The position numbers were made by a program, and so were the translations under genes. From the IMG/VR virus record IMGVR_UViG_3300037189_013371, positions 1-30,534 of that record: a DNA stretch of 30,534 nucleotides; one strand, given 5' to 3'. Source of the DNA: a virus. The notes under the pieces were generated by a model. The model saw nothing but the letters and a program-made list of their open reading frames with translations, made no database searches and had not been told where the DNA came from. Below are positions 1 through 7,279 of this stretch, piece by piece (within the stretch, counting starts at the first letter, position 1; each line of letters opens with the position of its first letter).

Positions 1-270
1 GGCAGCAATAGTAAGAACGATCTGTGATGCTGGTTTGAATTGATTTCCAATTGAATATCCCGATTGCTTATCTCCAACTTGGCATACCTTAATGTTTAAT
101 CCACAGGTTGCGAGTTCATCCACTTCTTTCTTGAGAGTGGATGGCATAAACTTATAAGTTTCGGTGTTTTTATAACCATCACGAAATTTTATTATGTCCC
201 CCGGCAAAAAACCGCCAATTTCCGATCTTTGCACAACACTCTCATACACAGCATCAAATTTTTTACCCAT
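1..270 (-). CDS. Conserved-looking phage protein, C-terminus cut by window edge
   Basis: The start codon is at 270 and the frame stays open for 90 codons to base 1, so the C-terminus lies outside the window. The N-terminus reads MGKKFDAVYESVVQRSEIGG, followed by a stretch (GDIIKF) of the kind seen in small soluble proteins of uncultured T4-like phages. I recognise no enzyme motif, signal peptide or membrane segment. A TAAATA box ends 5 nt upstream of the ATG, as for other late genes here, and the TAA stop of the homing endonuclease lies inside that box. A structural or virion-associated role is possible but is inferred only from the late-type box. Confidence 0.75.
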   Translation of the reverse strand, partial: MGKKFDAVYESVVQRSEIGGFLPGDIIKFRDGYKNTETYKFMPSTLKKEVDELATCGLNIKVCQVGDKQSGYSIGNQFKPASQIVLTIAA

Positions 271-275
271 AATGG

Positions 276-281
276 TATTTA
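276..281 (-). promoter_or_regulatory. TAAATA box before the 1-270 gene
   Basis: The minus strand reads GCTAAATACCATTATG, with five bases between box and ATG at 270. The upstream endonuclease's TAA stop is the first half of the box, so the two functions share bases. Confidence 0.6.
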
Positions 282-1130
282 GCTACAAATAGATGATTTA
301 TTCATATCTTCTATTTTTTTAAGTCTGTTGATTTTATTAGATAGTATCATTTTTTCCCTCGCTTCTATTGATATCCCTCTTTTTTTGGCAGATTGTCTCA
401 TTTTTTCTCTGGTTTCTTCAGAAAGATTTTCCCCAATTTTTGAGATTCTCATTTTCTCTCTAGTTTCTTCAGAAAGATTTTCCCTACTTTTTGCAATCCT
501 TATTTTCTCTCTGGTTTCCTCAGAACGTTTTTTACCTAAATTAGCTTTTCTTATTTTTTCCTTCGATTCTATTGTATGCTTCACTCCAGTTTTCACAATT
601 CTCAATTTCTCCTTTGTTTCTTCTGTATATGTTTTACCTAAATTAATCTGTCTTAATTTTTCTTTAGTTTCATCTGATACTTTTTTACCTAAATTGGCTT
701 GACGAATTTTTTCTTTGTGTTCTTCTGAAAAAGTTCTACCCAACAAGGATTTCTTGATTTTTTCTTTGTGATCGTCACTTAATTTTTTACCGCTGGTATC
801 CGTCGAATAAACACATAAATTATACCCACTATCATTATTAGTAGAATTAAACAATTTAATATATTCTGATTCTTTAGCTAAAAGAATATCATTATCTTCA
901 ACCCTGTTGAAATTTTCAAAAATTTCCAATATTTCAACCGAAAAATTTTCCCAACCGTGTTTCACTATTGCGTTTTGTAAACGATATTTATTTTTATTAG
1001 AGTTGGCACAATTTTTATGGCTATTAAGTCTTTTGCTTAAATTTACAGTCTTCCCTATATAAACCTTTCCGTTGTTATTACAAATTAATTTATAAATACC
1101 AGCCATTTTAGGATACTCTGTCTCTTTCAT
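279..1130 (-). CDS. GIY-YIG homing endonuclease with nine NUMOD3-like repeats
   Basis: This 283-residue protein is a predicted site-specific DNA endonuclease that would spread its own gene. Residues 11-13 (GIY) and 24-26 (YIG) give the family its name; R34 and E87 are the likely catalytic Arg and Glu. From about residue 114 to 266 there are nine tandem 17-residue units of the pattern G-x-x-x-S-E-E-T-x-E-K-[IL]-R, matching NUMOD3 DNA-binding motifs of homing nucleases. The tail is Lys-rich. Met1 and Met9 are both usable starts; Met1 is chosen because a TAAATA box ends 5 nt before it. It is free-standing, with no sign of an intron, and sits between two late genes. The function call is firm; the target site is unknown. 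Confidence 0.93.
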   Translation of the reverse strand: MKETEYPKMAGIYKLICNNNGKVYIGKTVNLSKRLNSHKNCANSNKNKYRLQNAIVKHGWENFSVEILEIFENFNRVEDNDILLAKESEYIKLFNSTNNDSGYNLCVYSTDTSGKKLSDDHKEKIKKSLLGRTFSEEHKEKIRQANLGKKVSDETKEKLRQINLGKTYTEETKEKLRIVKTGVKHTIESKEKIRKANLGKKRSEETREKIRIAKSRENLSEETREKMRISKIGENLSEETREKMRQSAKKRGISIEAREKMILSNKINRLKKIEDMNKSSICS

Positions 1131-1135
1131 GTATA

Positions 1136-1141
1136 TATTTA
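1136..1141 (-). promoter_or_regulatory. TAAATA late-promoter-like box before the homing endonuclease
   Basis: On the minus strand the sequence reads CTAAATATATACATG, with five bases between the hexamer and the ATG at 1130. It matches the core of the T4 late -10 element TATAAATA. Confidence 0.6.
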
Positions 1142-1227
1142 GTCATTGAATCGATTTCACCTACCTACCAACTAACTTTCTATCTATTCACACCTTATCA
1201 TAAAACAACAAATTTAGTCATTTACTC

Positions 1228-1233
1228 TAAATA
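1228..1233 (+). promoter_or_regulatory. TAAATA box before the 1239 gene
   Basis: The sequence CTAAATATTAACATG places the box five bases before the ATG at 1239. Together with the box at 1136-1141 it makes the 108-bp space between the divergent genes a two-way promoter region. Confidence 0.62.
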
Positions 1234-1238
1234 TTAAC

Positions 1239-2876
1239 ATGAACTTCGATGATTTGTATAATTTAGTGGTTGAAGCAAAAGGAACCAAGCCGGGGGAAAG
1301 AGTATTCAACGCCCAACAAGCGGCTGGACCATCTGGTTTTTCGTCTTCTCCAATAGGCAAATCAAATTACAATCCGGTCAATAGAGACAGGGAAGGAAGA
1401 CGAAAAACAATAGACCAGTATAAAGGAGAAAATTTAACGGATGTTATGAGTCTTTCAAGTTTTGCATCTTACGATCCCAATTCTCATATAACACCAGCCC
1501 ATAATCCTAAAGATAAAGGTATGACAGATCAAGTCAATGTTATTAAGCTTTTAGGTAAATCTTTTCAACTTCTCAAGAATGATGATGTGTTCGCAGACCA
1601 AATGAAAGGTATTATGAAAGGATTTGAGAAAAATCGTCGTCAAATCTCCGCATATCAGGAAAGTATCATCAAATCCAAACCAAAGCATGTCGATAATCTT
1701 TGGGGGAGGATCAATCGTCTCATCACCATTGTAAATGATCCCAAAAAACAAAAAGATTCCGATATTGGGGATTTTAGGGATGAATTGACAAAATTCAAAG
1801 GATTGCGGGATGAAGCACAATCTGAATTAGATGATGTTTACGAATCCATTGAAAATGTTTCTCAAGAAAACGAGGAAATTAACGATAGCTATCTGGAACA
1901 GATGCTTGCAGTGATTCGTGATACTGCCAAAAGACTTTATAAAAAGCAAGCCGAAGAAATCCTGACAACTCCTGAAGAATCTCCGAAAAGAACGATACCT
2001 CTTCATGAATTGGATATTAATATGATTGAGAAAGAAGTTGCCAAGGATGCTCAGACACAACTTCAACTTTTGGAAATGTTATTTTCGGATAATTCTGATA
2101 TGAATCCTTTGGTTTTGTTCCTTGATATGCAGAAGCAGAATTATGATGAATATAAAAATAACTTCTTTGAAGCTAAAAGAGGGGATAATTACAGTATTTC
2201 CATCGAACAACTTTACAGAAGCTTGCCCCTGTTTAAAATGATTTCTTATTTTTATAATGTGATCATGAAAAGTCCTGCCATTTCCCTTAACATGAAACAA
2301 GCCAAACGTGCAAAGACTCTTGGGGGAGGAGATGACATGATTCAACGTTTGGAAGGCGTTAAAAATGAGAAAGAATGGGAAGAAATTCGTCCTGATCTAC
2401 TCACATATCTTAAAAAACAAAAAATCGACAAAGATCGTAAGAAAATGCTCACTGATCTAGCCAAGGGAAGATTCCAAGCCATCCGTGGTAGAGCCAATGC
2501 TGCAATCAAGCTTGTCACAGCCCTCAAAGCGGCAGCTATCACCGAATCCTTCGATGAATTGGCAAATGCTTATGCAGCATCCTTTGATGTGGATATCAAT
2601 GATTTCATGATTGATCTTCAAGAAGTTGCTGTGTTTTTGGAAAAATCGAAGAAATGTGACGGTCCGACCAAAAAAGCATCCAGTGATCGTAAGGGTAAAA
2701 AGTGGACTAAATGTGCCAGACAACCAGACGGTTCATATAAAAGAATTCATTGGGGTGAAGCTGGTGTAAGAGTTGGAAAGGATAATCCAAAACGCCGCAA
2801 ATCATTTAGAAAACGCCATAATTGCAAAGACGCAAAACCCGGATCAGCCAATGCTCTTTCATGCGCCGACTGGTAA
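1239..2876 (+). CDS. Large phage protein with basic Cys-containing C-terminal module
   Basis: This 545-residue protein of unknown function heads the plus-strand structural block. The N-terminus MNFDDLYNLVVEA is a short amphipathic helix ending in E-A, like the capsid-targeting peptides of T4 internal proteins. The middle is charged and probably helical. The last 75 residues are very basic and carry four cysteines (K-C-D-G, T-K-C-A, H-N-C-K, L-S-C-A-D-W) around KRIHWGEAGVRVGKD and an RRKSFRKRHNC stretch. The pattern resembles small C-terminal modules (the DUF5754/DUF5872 kind) that I associate with large DNA viruses and phages; that recall is uncertain. The start is set by a TAAATA box 5 nt upstream. 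A virion role is inferred from position next to gp25. Confidence 0.88.
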   Translation: MNFDDLYNLVVEAKGTKPGERVFNAQQAAGPSGFSSSPIGKSNYNPVNRDREGRRKTIDQYKGENLTDVMSLSSFASYDPNSHITPAHNPKDKGMTDQVNVIKLLGKSFQLLKNDDVFADQMKGIMKGFEKNRRQISAYQESIIKSKPKHVDNLWGRINRLITIVNDPKKQKDSDIGDFRDELTKFKGLRDEAQSELDDVYESIENVSQENEEINDSYLEQMLAVIRDTAKRLYKKQAEEILTTPEESPKRTIPLHELDINMIEKEVAKDAQTQLQLLEMLFSDNSDMNPLVLFLDMQKQNYDEYKNNFFEAKRGDNYSISIEQLYRSLPLFKMISYFYNVIMKSPAISLNMKQAKRAKTLGGGDDMIQRLEGVKNEKEWEEIRPDLLTYLKKQKIDKDRKKMLTDLAKGRFQAIRGRANAAIKLVTALKAAAITESFDELANAYAASFDVDINDFMIDLQEVAVFLEKSKKCDGPTKKASSDRKGKKWTKCARQPDGSYKRIHWGEAGVRVGKDNPKRRKSFRKRHNCKDAKPGSANALSCADW

Positions 2877-2880
2877 TCAT

Positions 2881-3366
2881 ATGAACATCAAAATCAAATC
2901 ACTTCAAGCATCCAAGATTGATGAGGCATCGTTGAAAAACGATTACCTGTATAAAGATGTGTCATTTGATCTGGAACCTTCGTATTCTTTTAATAACCAA
3001 CTCAATCGTAAGGAGCAATTGAAGGATATTCAGGCTATCTTCGATGTGGAAGCCATCAAGACAAGCATTTCCAATGCATTTCTGACATCTCCCGGTCAAA
3101 AGATACTCAATCCGACCTTTGGTATTGATCTGAGACGCTATCTGTTTGAACCAGTGGATGAATTCACAGCGGAAGATATTCAGGATGATATTGAAAGAAA
3201 ATTACCTCGTTCGGAACCACGCATTGTTGTGAAAAACGTGAGTGTAGTGGGTAACGAGGATGAACAGGAATATGATGTGTCCCTGCAAATTGATGTTCCA
3301 TCTCTGGGTGTCAAGGGGCTTTCCCTGAAATCAAAGTTGAATTCCACGGGTTATTCAATTCTTTGA
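2881..3366 (+). CDS. 25: Baseplate wedge protein, gp25-like
   Basis: This 161-residue protein belongs to the gp25/GPW family, the sheath-initiating part of contractile-tail baseplates, which binds the gp6 (J-like) wedge and starts sheath polymerisation. The C-terminal 110 residues carry the family pattern: a segment ending in ISNAFLTSPGQKILNPTFG, then IDLRRYLFEP, then an EDIQDDIERKLPRSEPRI helix-strand and paired strands (YDVSLQID). About 45 extra N-terminal residues precede the core; T4 gp25 is 132 residues. The frame is open further upstream into the previous gene, but the ATG at 2881, four bases after that gene's stop, is the sensible start. It is followed directly by gp6, as expected for the wedge. 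Confidence 0.93.
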   Translation: MNIKIKSLQASKIDEASLKNDYLYKDVSFDLEPSYSFNNQLNRKEQLKDIQAIFDVEAIKTSISNAFLTSPGQKILNPTFGIDLRRYLFEPVDEFTAEDIQDDIERKLPRSEPRIVVKNVSVVGNEDEQEYDVSLQIDVPSLGVKGLSLKSKLNSTGYSIL

Positions 3367-3368
3367 TC

Positions 3369-3374
3369 TAAATA
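3369..3374 (+). promoter_or_regulatory. TAAATA box before gene 6
   Basis: The sequence TCTAAATAATAACAATG lies just after the gp25 TGA stop and leaves six bases between the box and the ATG at 3381. Confidence 0.55.
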
Positions 3375-3380
3375 ATAACA

Positions 3381-5189
3381 ATGAGCGATTCTCTGGAATA
3401 CAACCTACCTAAAAACGCATACATAAACTTTGATGCGTTATCCCTAAAAGATTTCATCATCCAACGGTTGAATGAGAATCCCAAATTCACGGATCAGAAT
3501 TACGAGGGGAGCAATTTGGCTTCTTTCATCGATATTATCGCATACAGCTATCATACCCTGCTTTTCTATTTGAATCAGACGGGATCGGAAGCTCTTTTCT
3601 CCCAGACATCGCTCTATGAGAACATGAACAAGATCGTGAACCTTGTGGGATACAATCCTACGGGTAAGCAAACGTCCCTCGTTCCCGTCACTTGCACCGC
3701 CAGTTCCTCCCTAGCGGCTGGGAACTACACTCTCCGCAAGTATTCCTATTTCCTTGTCAACAACATCCAATACACTGTCCTGAACGATTTCTCCTTTGAG
3801 AAGACCACAAGCGGATCGGAGAAAATCGAATCCATTGAAAACAATCTCATTCTCTATCAGGGAACCGTTCAGGAATATCCGATTTATACGGCGGAAGGCA
3901 AGGAATTTGAAACCTTCCCCGTTGTTGTTGATAATCTGGTGGATGAGAACGATAATCGTTTCATTGCCCATGGCACTCTTAGTGTTTATGTGAAAGAAGC
4001 GGGAGATGCAACTTGGTATGAATACGAAGAAATTGATAATCTGTTTCTCACTCCCGATTCCGATAGATACTATTCGGTTCGTCTCAATGAGAACGGACAC
4101 TATGAAATCAAATTTGGTAATGATGTGTTTGGTAAGAAACTTGTCGAGGGGGATCAGGTTGCCGTTTATTATCTCCTAAGCGATAATGACAAAGGGATTA
4201 TCAGCAAGAACGTCATCAATGGTAATAAATTGTTCAATTTCAACACATCCCAATTCACGGCAATTTATAATGATGTTATTTTAGTTGATCCATCGTCCAT
4301 CATTGACCTGACAAACAATGCCACCTTGAATTTTTCCAATACTGCCAATTCCACGGCAATTTCCGATGGAGAGACAGTGGATCAGATTCGTCAGAATGTT
4401 CCCAAGTATCTCAGTTCGCAGCTTAGGCTTGTGACAGAGATTGATTATGACACATATCTCACCAAAAACCTTTCCAACGTGCTGCAATCAGTGGAAGTGG
4501 TGAACAACAAGAGGTTCATTGATGAATATATTGATTATTTCTATAGTATCTGCGTTGATCCCAACAAATCCAATAGGGTTATATTGAATCAGGTTAATTT
4601 CGCGGATTCCTGCGACTTCAACAACGTGAATATCTTCGTGGTTCCCAAGTTCGTGGTTCAAACAGATGCAGAGTATCCCTCATTCCTTTCAAACAGCCTG
4701 AAAAACCTTATCATCGACTCCACGTTTGATAAGAAGATGCTTAGTCATGAAGTTGTCCCCCGTGATCCAATCTATGTGGCATTTGATATTGGTTATTCGG
4801 CTCAGGCGGCGGATAAAAATGTGTATTCCACCTCCAAATTGGAAATCGTTCGCACAGCCAATTCCAAGATCAACAAGGAGAACCTGAAAAAAAGAATTAT
4901 CAACATTATTCTGGATTTCTTCAACCCTCTCAACAATTCTCTGGGTCAAAGGCTTGATCTATCAGACCTGACATCCATAATTCTTGGGTTGGAAGGTGTT
5001 GACAAGATTAGAACCCGCAATGGGAATGAGATATTCAATGGAATCTCCTTCATAAGCTGGAATCCGGTCTATGAGGGGGTGGATGAAGAGTTCGTAAACC
5101 AGACAACCACACTCCCATTTTTCAAGTTCCCTTATTTTTACAGACCACAAACAATCGGAGATAGAATCCTAATCACAGACAGCGAATGA
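3381..5189 (+). CDS. 6: Baseplate wedge protein, gp6/J-like
   Basis: This 602-residue protein matches T4 gp6 (about 660 residues), the dimeric wedge protein that forms the continuous inner ring of the baseplate. The N-terminal 110 residues show the typical start: an NFDALSLKDFIIQRLNENPK helix, then an SNLASFIDIIAYSYHTLLFY helix, then ENMNKIVNLVGYNPTGKQTS. The centre has a J-like beta domain (YYSVRLNENGHYEIKFGNDV), followed by GETVDQIRQNVPKYLSSQLR and TEIDYDTYL, which are J-domain hallmarks. The C-terminus has SLGQRLDLSDLTSIILGLEG, the ring-contact region of this family. Its TGA stop overlaps the next start as ATGA, so the two genes are probably translationally coupled. Confidence 0.93.
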   Translation: MSDSLEYNLPKNAYINFDALSLKDFIIQRLNENPKFTDQNYEGSNLASFIDIIAYSYHTLLFYLNQTGSEALFSQTSLYENMNKIVNLVGYNPTGKQTSLVPVTCTASSSLAAGNYTLRKYSYFLVNNIQYTVLNDFSFEKTTSGSEKIESIENNLILYQGTVQEYPIYTAEGKEFETFPVVVDNLVDENDNRFIAHGTLSVYVKEAGDATWYEYEEIDNLFLTPDSDRYYSVRLNENGHYEIKFGNDVFGKKLVEGDQVAVYYLLSDNDKGIISKNVINGNKLFNFNTSQFTAIYNDVILVDPSSIIDLTNNATLNFSNTANSTAISDGETVDQIRQNVPKYLSSQLRLVTEIDYDTYLTKNLSNVLQSVEVVNNKRFIDEYIDYFYSICVDPNKSNRVILNQVNFADSCDFNNVNIFVVPKFVVQTDAEYPSFLSNSLKNLIIDSTFDKKMLSHEVVPRDPIYVAFDIGYSAQAADKNVYSTSKLEIVRTANSKINKENLKKRIINIILDFFNPLNNSLGQRLDLSDLTSIILGLEGVDKIRTRNGNEIFNGISFISWNPVYEGVDEEFVNQTTTLPFFKFPYFYRPQTIGDRILITDSE

Positions 5190-7270
5190 GCAGCTTTAGC
5201 GACATTGAATTTAGTGTTCTGGATTGGAAGAACGAAAATGTGTTGAGTTCCTATGCTCTGGAACAGACACCGCTTCGGTTCGTTCCCGATCTGGAGGATT
5301 TCAGCTACGTTCGGGTCTTGTGGGACTTTGGGGATGGAACCATTTCCAGTTCTTTAACAGCAGAGAAGTATTGGGAAAATCCCGGCAAATATGTCGTCAA
5401 TTTCACACTATATGATTGCTATTCCAATGCGGTGATTTCCACGGAATACAAGATCATCCACATTATCGATTATCTCAAGCACACGTTCACCGTAGATTTC
5501 GACAGTCCCCCTTACTATGACAATATATCATGGAAATTGGGACAGATTAGTGATCCTATCACAATCAGAGCATATTATCCCCCCACCATTCCGATCACAA
5601 GCCTGTTCTACCGCATAAGTGGAAGCAACAGCGATTACTATTTTGATGAATCTACAAAATTCCGGCATTTGGATAAAACCTATGCTTTCCACGAGAAGAT
5701 TTACAACAATTACCTCTCAAGCTACCAGTATCAAGAGATTGACCGCATTACAACTGATAATACTTCGGTATATGCCAAGATATCGGGAACCAATCTGATC
5801 AATGCCACTGAATCTGATAATAATTCGTTTTTTGTTGGTGTATCAGGAACCAAGGATATTCATTTCAAGGATGATTCCATCAATCGCATCAACATTGACC
5901 TGTTTTTTGATAGAAGTGTGGAATATCTCAACAATCGAAATAACACCAAGATTTCCCTATCAGCCCTTATCGTGGATAACGATGAAGTGGCGGATTTATC
6001 CATCACCAGCAATGGATTGGATGGAGAGTTCTATGAAATTGATTCGTTCAAAATCGATGGTAAAAAATTCTCCCATGTGGACATACCATTTGTTATAAAA
6101 ATCAAGGATTCGGAGAATTTCAGCGTCAAGAACTTTCCCCTGCTTTCCGCTTCCAATGTCAATGTTCTGGTATTATCGGGGGGAGACGTGGTAAATTCTT
6201 CTTATTATGAATTGGAAGATGTGGGAGCTTATTATGGTTCGGCTAGGGGTAAGATAAAATTAAAAACGAACGATGTTTTACACTATGTTCAGTTGAGTGC
6301 TAATTTAACCACAACCAATAACCAAGGAAGTTCATATTCCTTAGTGGGTATCACAGATTATTTTGATGTATATCCAAGAAATTACATATTTATTGAAAAG
6401 AAAAACGAGGATTTTGATGCTCAAGAGACATTTAAGAGTCTGCGATTTCAAGAATTTCTTCTTGATAAAACTGTATTGTTTGATGATTTCATGGGATCGG
6501 TGTTTGGAACCCTCAGTTCTTCCTACGATACACTTGGTAAGAAAATATACGAAAAAATTACTAATTTTGTGGAAAACACTCAAGATGTGGACAGATGTGA
6601 GATTTTTCCCTTGATTTCACAGATGAGAATGACGGGCGTTGACAACGATGTGTTTGAATCCAACTTGTTCACTTATCCAGAGAAAATAAAACGAATTCTA
6701 GACTTGGGATCAATTAGTAAAAATAAATTGATTGGATATAACAACAAATTCAAGGAGAATTTTGATATCAAGGGATTTTCTTCCAAGGAAATCTTTGGAA
6801 CCAATCTGGGTAACGAGATAAACACTGATACATACATCATATCAGCGGGAATTCCCATTGTAGCTCTGGAGAAATTCTCAAATCGTTATGTATTATTGAA
6901 TACTGAACAACCCACAGAAGAAACCGGATTGAGTGCTTACATGTTATCTGGTTATAACGCAAATTGGGGTTGGCCGTTGGTTCTTCCTGATATCTACCAA
7001 TATTCCGATTTGGAGAAGTATTACCTGTTCTTTGAATACCAATCGGGATATGAAAATACTCTTGTTGATAATACCATCGTGTATAATTATACCCTTTATG
7101 ATAACCTCTCATCCAAACACGTATTGAGAGGTGAAAATGGGGAACCCATACTCACCGAAACATCCCAACCAATCTTTGAAGAATTCGATTTCGATTACAA
7201 TTCAGAAATGATGAACATTTCTTTTCGTGATACCCTATATCAGTCTTTATCATTGTATCATCTGGGTTAA
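5186..7270 (+). CDS. PKD-domain tail/baseplate structural protein
   Basis: This 694-residue protein occupies the position of T4 gene 7 but I see no convincing gp7 similarity. Residues 41-90 form a PKD-like domain, with WDFGDGT at 46-52 and YWENPGKYVVNFTLYD at 62-77, the W-x-F-G-D-G and G-x-Y-x-V-x-L strands of that immunoglobulin-like fold. Residues 95-400 look all-beta and Ser/Tyr/Asn-rich. The last 250 residues are more helical (DDFMGSVFGTLSSSYDTLGK), then strand-rich again. There is no signal peptide, as expected for a protein assembled in the cytoplasm. It overlaps gene 6 by four bases. It is probably a baseplate periphery or fibre-attachment protein, inferred from position and fold. Confidence 0.87.
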   Translation: MSSFSDIEFSVLDWKNENVLSSYALEQTPLRFVPDLEDFSYVRVLWDFGDGTISSSLTAEKYWENPGKYVVNFTLYDCYSNAVISTEYKIIHIIDYLKHTFTVDFDSPPYYDNISWKLGQISDPITIRAYYPPTIPITSLFYRISGSNSDYYFDESTKFRHLDKTYAFHEKIYNNYLSSYQYQEIDRITTDNTSVYAKISGTNLINATESDNNSFFVGVSGTKDIHFKDDSINRINIDLFFDRSVEYLNNRNNTKISLSALIVDNDEVADLSITSNGLDGEFYEIDSFKIDGKKFSHVDIPFVIKIKDSENFSVKNFPLLSASNVNVLVLSGGDVVNSSYYELEDVGAYYGSARGKIKLKTNDVLHYVQLSANLTTTNNQGSSYSLVGITDYFDVYPRNYIFIEKKNEDFDAQETFKSLRFQEFLLDKTVLFDDFMGSVFGTLSSSYDTLGKKIYEKITNFVENTQDVDRCEIFPLISQMRMTGVDNDVFESNLFTYPEKIKRILDLGSISKNKLIGYNNKFKENFDIKGFSSKEIFGTNLGNEINTDTYIISAGIPIVALEKFSNRYVLLNTEQPTEETGLSAYMLSGYNANWGWPLVLPDIYQYSDLEKYYLFFEYQSGYENTLVDNTIVYNYTLYDNLSSKHVLRGENGEPILTETSQPIFEEFDFDYNSEMMNISFRDTLYQSLSLYHLG

Positions 7271-7273
7271 ATA
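7268..7273 (+). promoter_or_regulatory. TAAATA box before the 7280 gene
   Basis: The sequence GTTAAATAATGCTAATG contains the previous gene's TAA stop inside the box. The ATG at 7280 stands six bases after the box; the ATG at 7274 touches it. This favours 7280 as the real start. Confidence 0.5.
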
Positions 7274-7279
7274 ATGCTA

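Noticed and set aside
328-702. A 124-codon plus-strand frame opposite the homing endonuclease
   Set aside because: It is the antisense of the NUMOD3 repeats, hence its repetitive Ile/Phe/Ser composition; the minus-strand frame has clear GIY-YIG motifs.
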